Part shown: positions 7,941-16,377 of the stretch, in pieces
Layout: the number at the start of each line of letters is the position of its first letter
Numbering within the stretch: the first letter of the stretch is position 1
From: JAWCNN01 sp038848005
GTDB taxonomy: Archaea > Thermoproteota > Bathyarchaeia > Bathyarchaeales > Bathycorpusculaceae
Assembly: GCA_038848005.1 (NCBI GenBank)
Contig: JAWCNZ010000001.1
Location: forward strand, 62,001-126,000
Reading direction: 5' to 3'
DNA length: 64,000 nt
Notes under the pieces: generated by a model
What the model saw: the letters and a program-made list of their open reading frames with translations, nothing else
Told to the model about the DNA's origin: nothing
Database searches by the model: none
Position numbers and translations under genes: made by a program

Positions 7941-8582
7941 TTATGCAGTTTTAAAATCCTCAGCTGCCACGTTGGTGGCGATTATGATGATTTTGTTCAT
8001 AAAATCCTTTGGTAACTGGCGGATTTTCATTTTAAATTTTTTCTTTAGGAATCCTCGTTGGAACTCCATCCATGCAATTTCCATGTTGTTTTCGTCATAG
8101 AACACGTAGCTGTTGTCTTTACGCTCCACTTTTAACCATTGTTTATTAGGTTCCTTATAGAATATAAGCGGATATTTTTCAAGTTTCGGAAGCGAATAAC
8201 AAACTAATTGTCCATTTTCCAATAGCTGATATTGCCTTTGCAAAGAACCTTTGCCAATAAACTGTAAAGTAGCCCCCTTAATTTGTTTAACCATTGGAAA
8301 ACTGGCTAAATCCTCACGGTTAACCCCACCAGCAAGGCGTATTTCCCCTTTAACTTCCCTAACCGTTATTTGCTCGTTGTCAAGTTTCTTACCAATTTCT
8401 TTTTCAATAAGCCTTCTCACGTCATCTGGCAACTCACCAAGATTCACTTTATACTCCTGCTTTTTAGCTGGCTTACTTTTCGCTACAACTCTGCCTTTTT
8501 CGTCGATAACCTCAAATTCGAATTCAAATCCACCAACTGAAACATTAAACAATGGCAATTCATAAAAATCATCTATTTTCAT
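7941..8582 (-). CDS. hypothetical protein, paralogue of 1550-2242; coupled to a HicB-like gene
   Basis: This 213-aa protein shares the whole C-terminal half with the protein at 1550-2242 (CYSLPKLEKYPLIFYKEP, FYDENNMEIAWME) and one copy of the N-terminal FEFEVIDEKGRVVAKS strand-turn-strand unit. No transmembrane helix, cysteine cluster or catalytic motif is visible. Its ATG overlaps the stop of the upstream HicB-like gene as ATGA, so the two are translationally coupled. The function is unknown; a beta-rich LURP-one/tubby-like fold is a possibility only. Confidence 0.65.
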   Translation of the reverse strand: MKIDDFYELPLFNVSVGGFEFEFEVIDEKGRVVAKSKPAKKQEYKVNLGELPDDVRRLIEKEIGKKLDNEQITVREVKGEIRLAGGVNREDLASFPMVKQIKGATLQFIGKGSLQRQYQLLENGQLVCYSLPKLEKYPLIFYKEPNKQWLKVERKDNSYVFYDENNMEIAWMEFQRGFLKKKFKMKIRQLPKDFMNKIIIIATNVAAEDFKTA

Positions 8583-8770
8583 TTACTGTTCACCTTTTTG
8601 TTGCTCTTTTCTTTCCCCCACTCTTCTGCGTTTTCAAACCATAATTCAAGGGCTTCTTGAAAATTCTTTAACGCTTCGTCAAGACTTTTGCCTTGGCTAG
8701 CAATTCCCGTTACTGGGTCAATTGCAACATACCATTCGCTTTCTTTATGTACGGCAACGCTGACTTTCAT
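8579..8770 (-). CDS. HicB-like antitoxin-family protein, 63 aa
   Basis: The sequence follows the partial RNase-H-like HicB fold: a first strand KVSVAVHKE, then EWYVAIDPVTGIASQGKSLDEALKN and an amphipathic helix EALELWFENA. HicB normally neutralises the HicA mRNA interferase, but there is no HicA-like gene (short dsRBD protein) on either side. The downstream partner is instead the unknown protein at 7941-8582, overlapping by ATGA. It may be a free-standing HicB-domain protein rather than an antitoxin. There is no added DNA-binding domain. Confidence 0.75.
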   Translation of the reverse strand: MKVSVAVHKESEWYVAIDPVTGIASQGKSLDEALKNFQEALELWFENAEEWGKEKSNKKVNSK

Positions 8771-8808
8771 TACGGCACCATAGTATATTTACCAGTCTTA
8801 TTAGCGTT

Positions 8809-10590
8809 TCACGCCGCCCAAAACGGTGTCTTCTTTCGCATTATCGATATGTATTCGTTTAATGTTTCTTGCTCTTCAGCGGTTAATTTGTCCATGAACG
8901 TTGTTTGTAGTGCTTTTGTGTGTTGTTCTGGCACTTTCACGTATAACGTGTCCTTTTCGAATATGTGTCTGCCAACTGTTGGTTTGTCTAGGCTTATGGC
9001 TACTTGCATTCCTTTAGTGGCTTCTGGCAAGGCTTTGCCTTTCTCTTGGATTTGTTGTATTTCGCCCACTTCCTCGCCGTCTTCAGCCCTTACAAGCGCA
9101 AGTTTGGGTTTTATTTTTCCAGCTAAAACTTCCACGCCGACTATGGCTGGTTTTGCCCTTCTGAAAACGTAGCCTTCCAAAATGCGGATTTTCGCTGGTT
9201 TAACAAGTTTTTCAAATTCTCTTTCAATCTTTGCTTCACGTTGGGCTTTAAGCCAAGAAAGGTAATTGTCTATTAAATGGTAAATTATTTTTTCCTTGAA
9301 AATTTGGACGCCTTTGGCATTTGCTTCTTCTTCTGCGTCTGGCAAAACTTTAACGTTAAAAGCTAAAATGACACCGTATAATGGCTCGTGTTCCTTCACA
9401 ACAGAAGCCTCTATAACATCACGCTTTGAAACTTCGCCTACGTCTGCAAGGCGGATTAACACGTTGTTGCGTTTTAGGTTTTCGGCAATAGCCTCCAAAG
9501 AACCCAGCGTGTCCGCCTTCAAAATCACACCGTCAACATCGGTGGCAATTCTGATACGCTCAACCTCTTCAGAAACAAGCTTCACATACGCCGTGGAGTC
9601 CTCGCCTTCCGCAACAGCGTACAAAGGCGCGCCAGCCAAAGCGCCCTCCAAATCTGGCGCCACAATTTTAACGCCAGCCGCAGCTGAAACACAGTCCACA
9701 GAAGAAAACTTGTCCCGCGGGTCTCTAATTTCGTCCAGTGGTTTTGGAACCAAAATCGCCCTTATCCTAGTTATAATGGGTTTTTCCTTGCCGCCTACAA
9801 CAATTAAATCGTCTTTATGCAAGATTCCATCATAAATTATGGTGTTAAGCGTTAAACCTAAACCAGGTTCCTCTTTAACCTCTAAAACCGTGCCTTTCGC
9901 CGCTCCGCTTGTTATTTGCAGTTCCCCTTTTAGGTATTGCTGGGTTAAACCAATCAAAACCGCAAGAAGCTCAACTATGCCTTCACCTGTTTTGGCGCTC
10001 GTCGGCACAATCGCAACGGTTTTCGTAAAATCCCTTATGCGGTCGAAACGATCTGCCCTAAACCCCAAACGTGAAAACGCGCCGATAATGTCATAAATCC
10101 TATTATCTAAATCCTCCCTTACATACTGGTCTTGCATTTGATAAACCTTCAAAAAAGGCGCATCTTCAACGGAACGCCAGCCCGGCACACGGTCTATTTT
10201 GTTGGCAACCACCAAAAAAGGCGTTTTACGGCTTTTCAAAATTTCTATGCACTCGTAAGTTTGAGCTTCAAAACCCTTTAAGACGTCAATAACTAAAATG
10301 GCTATGTCAGCTGCGCTTCCGCCTCGCTTACGAAGATTTGTGAAAGCTTCATGTCCAGGCGTGTCAATAACGAGTAAGCCTGGAATTTCAAGTTCGCCCC
10401 TAACCATAGAAAGCAGAGGGCCGACAAGTTGCTTTAATGTTTCTACTGGGAAAAAGCTTGCGCCTATGTGCTGTGTCATTCCCCCAGCCTCACGGGCTTG
10501 AACGCTTGTTTTTCGAATTTTATCCAAAAGCAAAGTTTTACCAGTATCCACGTGCCCCAAAACGCAAACGATCGGTTGACGAATAGACAT
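8809..10590 (-). CDS. infB: translation initiation factor aIF5B (IF2 homologue)
   Basis: This GTPase promotes ribosomal subunit joining and initiator tRNA positioning. From MSIRQP at 10590 the protein has 593 residues with the G1 motif GHVDTGKT (12-19), G3 DTPGHEAF and G4 NKID, then the beta-barrel domain II and the IF2-specific C-terminal domains (ILEGYVFRRAKPAIVGVEV). The length equals archaeal aIF5B, which lacks the long eukaryotic N-terminal extension. The frame opens 15 nt further at a GTG (10605), which is less likely to be the start. No intein is present. Confidence 0.96.
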   Translation of the reverse strand: MSIRQPIVCVLGHVDTGKTLLLDKIRKTSVQAREAGGMTQHIGASFFPVETLKQLVGPLLSMVRGELEIPGLLVIDTPGHEAFTNLRKRGGSAADIAILVIDVLKGFEAQTYECIEILKSRKTPFLVVANKIDRVPGWRSVEDAPFLKVYQMQDQYVREDLDNRIYDIIGAFSRLGFRADRFDRIRDFTKTVAIVPTSAKTGEGIVELLAVLIGLTQQYLKGELQITSGAAKGTVLEVKEEPGLGLTLNTIIYDGILHKDDLIVVGGKEKPIITRIRAILVPKPLDEIRDPRDKFSSVDCVSAAAGVKIVAPDLEGALAGAPLYAVAEGEDSTAYVKLVSEEVERIRIATDVDGVILKADTLGSLEAIAENLKRNNVLIRLADVGEVSKRDVIEASVVKEHEPLYGVILAFNVKVLPDAEEEANAKGVQIFKEKIIYHLIDNYLSWLKAQREAKIEREFEKLVKPAKIRILEGYVFRRAKPAIVGVEVLAGKIKPKLALVRAEDGEEVGEIQQIQEKGKALPEATKGMQVAISLDKPTVGRHIFEKDTLYVKVPEQHTKALQTTFMDKLTAEEQETLNEYISIMRKKTPFWAA

Positions 10591-10658
10591 TGCGCATTCA
10601 CACACTCTACACAGAGCTTACAAACAAACACCTTTCAAAACTAATAAACTATACTACT

Positions 10659-11297
10659 CTAATAAACAGTATTGCTGTTTGTTGTTGATTCTAAATGGCT
10701 GAGCACAAAATCTAAAGCTGGAAAACTTGCTTTCAAATTCCTTTTATTTGTCTTGGTTATGAGTTGTTCCTCGTCAACATCACGCTTTTTCAAAGCTTCT
10801 GCAACGCCGTTTTTAGTTGGTTCAATTTTCACTCCAAATTTAACCTCGATTAGCTTGGCAATGTTTTCTTCTATGCATTTTTCCTTTCCAGTTATGGCTA
10901 TCCACAAAATGAAACTGCGATTGCCGACAGTCCCATTTATGCATAAGGTGTTCTCACTATTCACAGGAAATTTTTGAACTTGATTAACTTCAACACCGAA
11001 TTTCCTAAGCTTTTCTTTAACTTCCATTTCAACTTCCGCTTGGGTAAAATGTTCCTTGTCAATTAAACAGAGGAAACTCCTAATGTTATACTTGCTGACG
11101 TATATTTTTACAATTTGTAGAACGGATAGTCCGCTGCCGAAACGGTATCCTGGAAGCCTTGGAAAATAAAGGATTTTCTTTGTCCCATCATATTTTTTGG
11201 CAACAGCCCTAAGCACTTTAAATTCCCTTTTTCCATTTCCAGTTAACACTCCAATAACCATTTTAGCTGGTTTTCTAATTTCTTCGACTAGCTCCAT
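10659..11297 (-). CDS. hypothetical protein paired with an OLD-like ATPase (possible TOPRIM-like domain)
   Basis: The 212-aa protein directly follows the ATPase gene (11 nt gap, same strand). Its pattern, a hydrophobic strand VIGVLTGNGKREFKVL, then SFLCLIDKEHF ending in an acidic turn, then a later strand FILWIAITG, resembles the alternating layout of TOPRIM/DUF3226-like domains that partner OLD-type ATPases. The classical first-motif glutamate (EG) is replaced by TGNG, so a catalytic role is uncertain. No membrane segment. The function is inferred from position only. Confidence 0.5.
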   Translation of the reverse strand: MELVEEIRKPAKMVIGVLTGNGKREFKVLRAVAKKYDGTKKILYFPRLPGYRFGSGLSVLQIVKIYVSKYNIRSFLCLIDKEHFTQAEVEMEVKEKLRKFGVEVNQVQKFPVNSENTLCINGTVGNRSFILWIAITGKEKCIEENIAKLIEVKFGVKIEPTKNGVAEALKKRDVDEEQLITKTNKRNLKASFPALDFVLSHLESTTNSNTVY

Positions 11298-11308
11298 AAC
11301 TGAAACCT

Positions 11309-12331
11309 TTACAGTTGTAAGGCATCAACCAGAAGCCGCGGGTCTTGGTTGGCTTCAATTATCGCTTCAAGCTCTTCTAGGCTTAACTCTTTATGAAGGA
11401 GAATATCGTCTGCCGTCTTCTTCAACTGTATTACCTTGGCGTCTTTAGGCTTCACCTCTAAAAGCCTGTCCAAAACGTCTATGCTATGCGTTGACAAAAC
11501 CACTTGCCATTTTCCCCCGCCAAGCCATTCCAACAACATCCTTATAAGTGTTGGATGCGCAGCGGCTTCAAAATCATCCCACAAAACAACATCAGGCTTA
11601 AAAGCATTTACAAAGAGCATTATGGCAATAGCCTTCTCAACACCATCGCCTAAATCAGCAAGTTTAATATAAAATGGGCCAGCCTTCGGAAGCTCCTTTC
11701 TTGCACAAAGATGCTCCTTGTATATTAAAACCTCGCTGTATTTGTCATCAACACACTCGCTAATTCGTTTCGCAACCTCCAAGTGCGCACGTTGCTTCAC
11801 AACAAAATTCCAATACTCGTCTGTTTTAAGCTTATTTACTAAATTTCCAACGAAATTTGTGCTATTCGGAATAAAAAAGACCATTTTTTGGATGGAATCA
11901 TCCTTCGGCTCTGCATTTAATATGGCTGCTATTCGTTCAATGTTACCTGTTTTTCCAGTAAACTCAAGGTCCGAACCCAAAAATACCTCTTTTGGATAAA
12001 TCTTTTCATCGCCAATAATCATTTTCACATCGCCTCTGTCATTTATTTCAATTTTCCATGAATTATTATCAATCCTCATGGTTAGTTCAGCCCTACCAAA
12101 ATACGCATAAACTAACGAACTTATTCCGCCAATTAATTTTCCTAGAAGCTCTATTTTAGATTCTCTTGGTGGAACAGAAAATGGTATGGGTAGTAGGGAT
12201 AGTGCTCCTAAAATTGTTGATTTCCCAGAGTTGTTCCTACCTATCAAAACATTAAACTTGGACAGCCTAATCGGTTCTTTGCATTTTTTGATACCTCTAA
12301 ACTCTTCAATATCCACTTGATGTATAAACAT
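11309..12331 (-). CDS. OLD/AAA_15-like ABC-class ATPase, 340 aa
   Basis: The true start is probably MFIHQVDIEEF at 12331, behind GTGGGAA; the frame extends to 12403. FRGIKK...FNVLIGRNNSGKST gives Walker A (residues 31-39), DVVLWDDFEAAAHP is the Walker B/D-loop region (about 250-257) and STHSIDVLD carries the switch histidine (about 282). This is the SMC/RecF-like ABC ATPase layout of OLD, PARIS AriA and similar defence ATPases, but without a C-terminal TOPRIM. The gene downstream may supply that function. Both are embedded in core genes. Confidence 0.85.
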   Translation of the reverse strand: MFIHQVDIEEFRGIKKCKEPIRLSKFNVLIGRNNSGKSTILGALSLLPIPFSVPPRESKIELLGKLIGGISSLVYAYFGRAELTMRIDNNSWKIEINDRGDVKMIIGDEKIYPKEVFLGSDLEFTGKTGNIERIAAILNAEPKDDSIQKMVFFIPNSTNFVGNLVNKLKTDEYWNFVVKQRAHLEVAKRISECVDDKYSEVLIYKEHLCARKELPKAGPFYIKLADLGDGVEKAIAIMLFVNAFKPDVVLWDDFEAAAHPTLIRMLLEWLGGGKWQVVLSTHSIDVLDRLLEVKPKDAKVIQLKKTADDILLHKELSLEELEAIIEANQDPRLLVDALQL

Positions 12332-12386
12332 TGTATTCCCACACTTTTTAATGAAAAATAACTTTATATTGTTTGTTCCCTTTGGT

Positions 12387-12587
12387 TTATTCGGTTTTTG
12401 CAATTAGCATGAACAGCCCAAGCGCAAGTAGTATAACGCTTAAAAATCCGAAGAACGCCGTGTAGTTTCCTAGGGCTTGGGTGCTTGTGAACGTGTAGTA
12501 TGTGGCTAACGCGCCAACTATTAGGAGTATGAAGCCGAAGAATTTTTCGGCTAGTGTTATGGCGAACCCGCCTTCTTCTTCGCTCAT
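12387..12587 (-). CDS. small two-helix membrane protein, 66 aa
   Basis: An acidic start MSEEEGGF is followed by two hydrophobic helices (about 15-34 and 43-62) separated by a short QALGNYTA loop. It matches no family I recognise. It lies between topoisomerase VI A and the ATPase gene on the same strand, 55 nt upstream of the ATPase start, so it may be co-transcribed with either. Confidence 0.55.
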   Translation of the reverse strand: MSEEEGGFAITLAEKFFGFILLIVGALATYYTFTSTQALGNYTAFFGFLSVILLALGLFMLIAKTE

Positions 12588-12642
12588 GCTTTTTCGCTCC
12601 GTCGTGTTATATTAAAGCTGTAAAAGTGTTATTTTAAATTTC

Positions 12643-13740
12643 TTATTTTTTGGATGTTTCCTTAAGTTTTGCTGGCAAATATTCGTCGACTATGTATGTT
12701 AAGCCATATCTGCTGAAGGCTTCTTGCTCCGCTTTTCTCCTAATTTTTAGGAAAGTTTTGATTTCTCTCTGCCACAACTGGTCTTTGTAGCGCGGGTCTT
12801 TTTGCAGTTCATAAAGCCTTTTCACGTCCACATCGTCCAACGGGTCTGTTGGCAATTTATAGTTGACAATGTCCGTTGCCCAAACACCGCTCCATTTGGC
12901 GTCTGGTGTGTTTAATTCGCGTAGGTGCGCGGCGTTTGCCGAACCAGAAATTATTACCATGGCTATGTGCATTCCCCATGGGTCGCCGTCTGTGAAAATG
13001 TAGACTGGAAGGTTCAGTTCAGTGTTTAACCGCCTAATGAAGTGGCGTGTTGCCCGCGGCGCTTGTCCAGCCGTCAACACAAGTATGGCATTAAACTTTT
13101 TGTGTACGTTTTCTTCTATGAACCTTGTGAATAAGCCGCCTTTTTCTATGGCTATAACCTTGTCCGCTGTTGTTTTGATGAATTCGGCTGATGTTAAGGC
13201 TGGTCCGATGAGGACTCCGTCTGGATGCGAAGTCAAGTTTAGGGTTTTTCCTTCGTAGCCTGGCACTGTGTATTCTATTGTTAGGTCGCCGAATACTGCT
13301 GAGCGTTCTTCTGGGAAAATGTTGAAGTCTTCCCGTGAAAAGCCCAAAACGGTTTCCAAGTCTGTTATGATGTTGTTTGATTCTTCTTGGTCTGTGAAGC
13401 TCATTTCGTAGGCTTGGGCGGAATAGTAAACATCTCTTAAAGTTGATGTTTTCCGTTGCAGAGTAAGTTCATGCGAGAAATACGCTGCCCAAACGAGTTG
13501 TGTGAATGGTTTTAGGTGGCGTATGTTGCGGGCGCTTCTCCGAACTTTTTTGTCTCCCAAAACATATTGTCGCAGTTGAGGGTCATAGTGTATGTTTTCT
13601 GTCGAGCGGCTTGGCATTGTTATCGACGGGAAATATCCGCTGTCAAGTTGCTCATAAATTTTAACTCCAAGGTTTTCTAAATCCGCTAAAACTTCTTTTC
13701 GCTTCTCGGTCATGCTGGTTTTATGTTTCTTCTGCTCCAA
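12643..13740 (-). CDS. top6A: DNA topoisomerase VI subunit A (Spo11 homologue)
   Basis: This is the DNA-cleaving subunit of the type IIB topoisomerase that relaxes supercoils and decatenates DNA. The 5Y-CAP domain holds LRDVYYSAQ, with Tyr105 or Tyr106 as the catalytic tyrosine. The TOPRIM domain has Glu199 (AIEKGG) and DGDPWG (251-256) for magnesium. The 365 residues are of normal length. Its TTG start overlaps the end of the B subunit by 20 nt; ATG 13713 would avoid the overlap. The pair is one operon in the order B then A. Confidence 0.97.
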   Translation of the reverse strand: MEQKKHKTSMTEKRKEVLADLENLGVKIYEQLDSGYFPSITMPSRSTENIHYDPQLRQYVLGDKKVRRSARNIRHLKPFTQLVWAAYFSHELTLQRKTSTLRDVYYSAQAYEMSFTDQEESNNIITDLETVLGFSREDFNIFPEERSAVFGDLTIEYTVPGYEGKTLNLTSHPDGVLIGPALTSAEFIKTTADKVIAIEKGGLFTRFIEENVHKKFNAILVLTAGQAPRATRHFIRRLNTELNLPVYIFTDGDPWGMHIAMVIISGSANAAHLRELNTPDAKWSGVWATDIVNYKLPTDPLDDVDVKRLYELQKDPRYKDQLWQREIKTFLKIRRKAEQEAFSRYGLTYIVDEYLPAKLKETSKK

Positions 13741-15265
13741 AACGTTTCACACTCCATAAAAGTTTGTTTATGTCTGGAGGTTTTTCTTTGCCTGCAAGCT
13801 GAGTGGAAAACTGGGCTATTTTAGGAAGGTATTTGCCGAAAACCCCTAACCTTTTCTTTTCTTTGTCCACGTGTTCTCTTTGGGTTAAGAAACGTTGGAT
13901 TTGGCGGGCGGCTTCCCTAAGTGCGTTGGCTATTTCCCTTTTAACTTCTGGTCTGTCAGCTATGAACTCTTTTCCAACGGTTTTGTACGGAACTTTTGTG
14001 CTGCAGATATGCACTATTATGGCTATTGGCATGTCAGGCGTAACTTTGTATCGGCGCCAGTTCATTGCGTTTATAACTTTAACTGAAACATCGCTTGCTT
14101 CGTCGTAAAGCAGCGGTATCCTATTTGCGAAGCGATAAATTAGGAATCCGTCTTTTTTGGGGATTTCTCCGCCATAGGCTATTCCAACTTCAACAATGAA
14201 AGGATGTCCAGCATAAGTTGCGGGTTTACGTTGATGCACAACCACAAATTCTGGTTTAAGCTCCTTCATTATTCCAGCTTTCAGCAGTTCCTCGCCTAAA
14301 GGCGAAAGGCAACTTGCGTCAGGCGCCAGAAAATCCTTAAACTTTTTAAGCATGTGCATTAACCTAACAATTTCCTCATGCGAAAGTTTCTTGGGGTTTT
14401 TGGATGGGCTTAGGTTGCTGAACTCCAAAAATTTTTGTGCGGTGACATCGCCGACCCTGTGAAAGTGGTTCTTCAAGAAATCAAGCATGTTATTGTGCGG
14501 CGTTAACTCTATAAGTCTCTGAAGAAGCTCTACATCCACGCCGTAGGGATGCGGCTTAGTCTCTTTTGGAGGTTCAGGCATTTCCTTTGTAACTCTGGTA
14601 AACTTGTAAAGCCTTCCCTTTGGGTCGACAAAGGTTAAGTTTGCATAGGGATTCACCATAGCCGTTTGTTTGAAATAATCCAAAATTTTCGGCATAGCCC
14701 TCAAATAGTCGCCTTCCAACGTGAAATCAACTATTGTTCCACGCCACCCTTCCTTATTTATGAGAACTTTCCTATCCAATATGAGCGGGCGGTTTCTTTG
14801 AATGTCAATCATAAGCTTATACATGTAAATTCTCGCCATGCCAGTGCTCGAAATAATCGTGGCTGGCTGATGCGTCGTTATTTGCCCATACAAAAGCGCC
14901 ATTTTACCGCCCAAACCAAAAGTGCCACGCTGCTGTTTCAATTTGTACTTTGAACCATAAAGCACCTGTCCAAAAGCGGATGGAATATGCCTAGGCGGAA
15001 CCCCAATACCATTATCTTCAACCCTCAACCTATAAATCTGAGTTTCCTTGCTTGCTTCACCCTCATAAGAAAGCCTAACGTAAATGTCAGGCGGAATTTT
15101 TAAGCTTTCAGCGGCATCCAAAGAGTTTTCCACAAGTTCTCGTATGGCGGCGAAAATCGCCCTGGACGGGTTGGTGAAACCGGCAATATCCCGGTTACGA
15201 TAGAAAAAGTCTGAAGCGCTGATTTCTTCAAACACTGTTTGAGACACTTTAGCTTTCACCAGCAA
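13721..15265 (-). CDS. top6B: DNA topoisomerase VI subunit B
   Basis: The GHKL ATPase subunit drives the DNA gate of topoisomerase VI. The Bergerat fold is visible: ELVENSLDA (N box), VEDNGIGVP (G1), GTFGLGGKMALLYGQ (G2 lid). It is followed by the H2TH-containing transducer domain with FKNHFHRVGDVTAQKFL and the C-terminal helical stalk. At 514 residues it is complete. ATG 15265 precedes top6A in an overlapping operon. A promoter presumably lies in the 200-nt gap to 15465, shared divergently with the next gene. Confidence 0.97.
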   Translation of the reverse strand: MLVKAKVSQTVFEEISASDFFYRNRDIAGFTNPSRAIFAAIRELVENSLDAAESLKIPPDIYVRLSYEGEASKETQIYRLRVEDNGIGVPPRHIPSAFGQVLYGSKYKLKQQRGTFGLGGKMALLYGQITTHQPATIISSTGMARIYMYKLMIDIQRNRPLILDRKVLINKEGWRGTIVDFTLEGDYLRAMPKILDYFKQTAMVNPYANLTFVDPKGRLYKFTRVTKEMPEPPKETKPHPYGVDVELLQRLIELTPHNNMLDFLKNHFHRVGDVTAQKFLEFSNLSPSKNPKKLSHEEIVRLMHMLKKFKDFLAPDASCLSPLGEELLKAGIMKELKPEFVVVHQRKPATYAGHPFIVEVGIAYGGEIPKKDGFLIYRFANRIPLLYDEASDVSVKVINAMNWRRYKVTPDMPIAIIVHICSTKVPYKTVGKEFIADRPEVKREIANALREAARQIQRFLTQREHVDKEKKRLGVFGKYLPKIAQFSTQLAGKEKPPDINKLLWSVKRFGAEET

Positions 15266-15464
15266 CCATTTATTACGGTATATTTCCGCCTACTATTTAA
15301 TTTAACTACTTTCCCAAACAAAAGTTGGTAATAAGACATGAAGCGGTAAAGAGTCATTTTGATTGTATGGTGATTCTTTGATTCAGTGCCTTCAGAAATC
15401 AAACGGCAATGTTAATGAGCGCCGTATACATATAAACTGGTGAAAAACACGAGACGGCGCAGCT

Positions 15465-16255
15465 TTGGCTACACAGAACAACAAACGTATGTTTCGTTAT
15501 CTTATCGCAGTAGTGGGCTTTCTTTTTGTTGCATTTGAGTTGATGTTCGCTTTTAGCACAGTGGCTTTATATCAATCTCTTGTTTTTTCAGCGTACTACT
15601 TTTCAACATTCTTGTTGATGTATATGCATGGATTGGCAAACATAGAGAAAGAATACCTTATAGGGTTGGCAGATTCATTGGCGGCGTAATTTTTGTGCCT
15701 TTCTGGATGCTTTTCAGTTTTTTACTCGGGTTAATTGCCCCCACGGTTTCGCGGGAGATTATCTATTTATGGTCAGCGTTAATTGTCATTACTTTAACCT
15801 TATTCTCACCTCTCCCTAGTTATATAATAAAAGAACGCTACTTACCCGCAGAAAAACGCAGTGCCTTTAGAAGAGCACCTGGAGTTATACTTGCGATACC
15901 TGTTCCATATGTTGTTATTGTCATTTTTCTATACGCATACAACGTCATGTCGAAGGACATCCTAATTTTGGCTATAGTTGCATTTTTACCAATCATGTTT
16001 TTCGCAATTATGACGTCTTCCATGATTGCAAACCGTTCTCAACTGAGAGACGCTTTGGCTGCCGGAATTTTTTGCGCAGGTTTAACAGCAATACCCCTTG
16101 CCGTTGCAGTTTTCGTAATACTTCCAATTCTCTACAAGATTCCTTACGTTTGCGGTTTAATTGTTTCATATGTGACCCTCATCTATTGGATTCGCTCAAT
16201 TTGTGCCGAAAATCGCCGAAAACGTGAAAGAAAAACTTCAAAGCACACAAATTAA
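15465..16255 (+). pseudogene. multi-pass membrane protein gene split by a -1 frameshift
   Basis: Two frames make one coherent protein. The first (TTG 15465) gives a basic start and a hydrophobic stretch up to FSTVALYQSLVF. The second frame, read from about 15585, gives SVLLFNILVDVYAWIG, then a basic loop HRERIPYRVGRF and runs on without stop through several helices to 16255. The switch lies at the T6 run 15583-15588: one extra T would restore a frame of about 264 aa. Either the sequence lost one base, or the gene is broken, or it is slippery. Five to seven helices are likely. The family is unknown. Confidence 0.6.
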
Positions 16256-16324
16256 CAGAAGACACTTCCATCATTTAAACCAGTCTAACCCGTTAACTCT
16301 TAAACACACAAAACTAACCCAAAT

Positions 16325-16356
16325 GTCGTCGTCAATTTCCGCTTTACGCCGACGAC
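16325..16356. repeat. 32-nt intergenic repeat with inverted ends, copy 1
   Basis: GTCGTCGTCAATTT begins the unit and ACGCCGACGAC ends it, so the ends GTCGTCG/CGACGAC can pair as a hairpin. The reverse complement of 49071-49101 matches it almost throughout, with a few T/C changes and a single missing base. It sits between the convergent ends of the frameshifted membrane-protein gene and ABCE1, so it could act as a bidirectional terminator or be a small mobile repeat. Confidence 0.6.
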
Positions 16357-16377
16357 ACTTAAAGTCAGCGTATACGC

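Noticed and set aside
8579..8770. HicAB toxin-antitoxin pair
   Set aside because: Only the HicB-like half is present. No small dsRBD-like HicA frame exists on either side.
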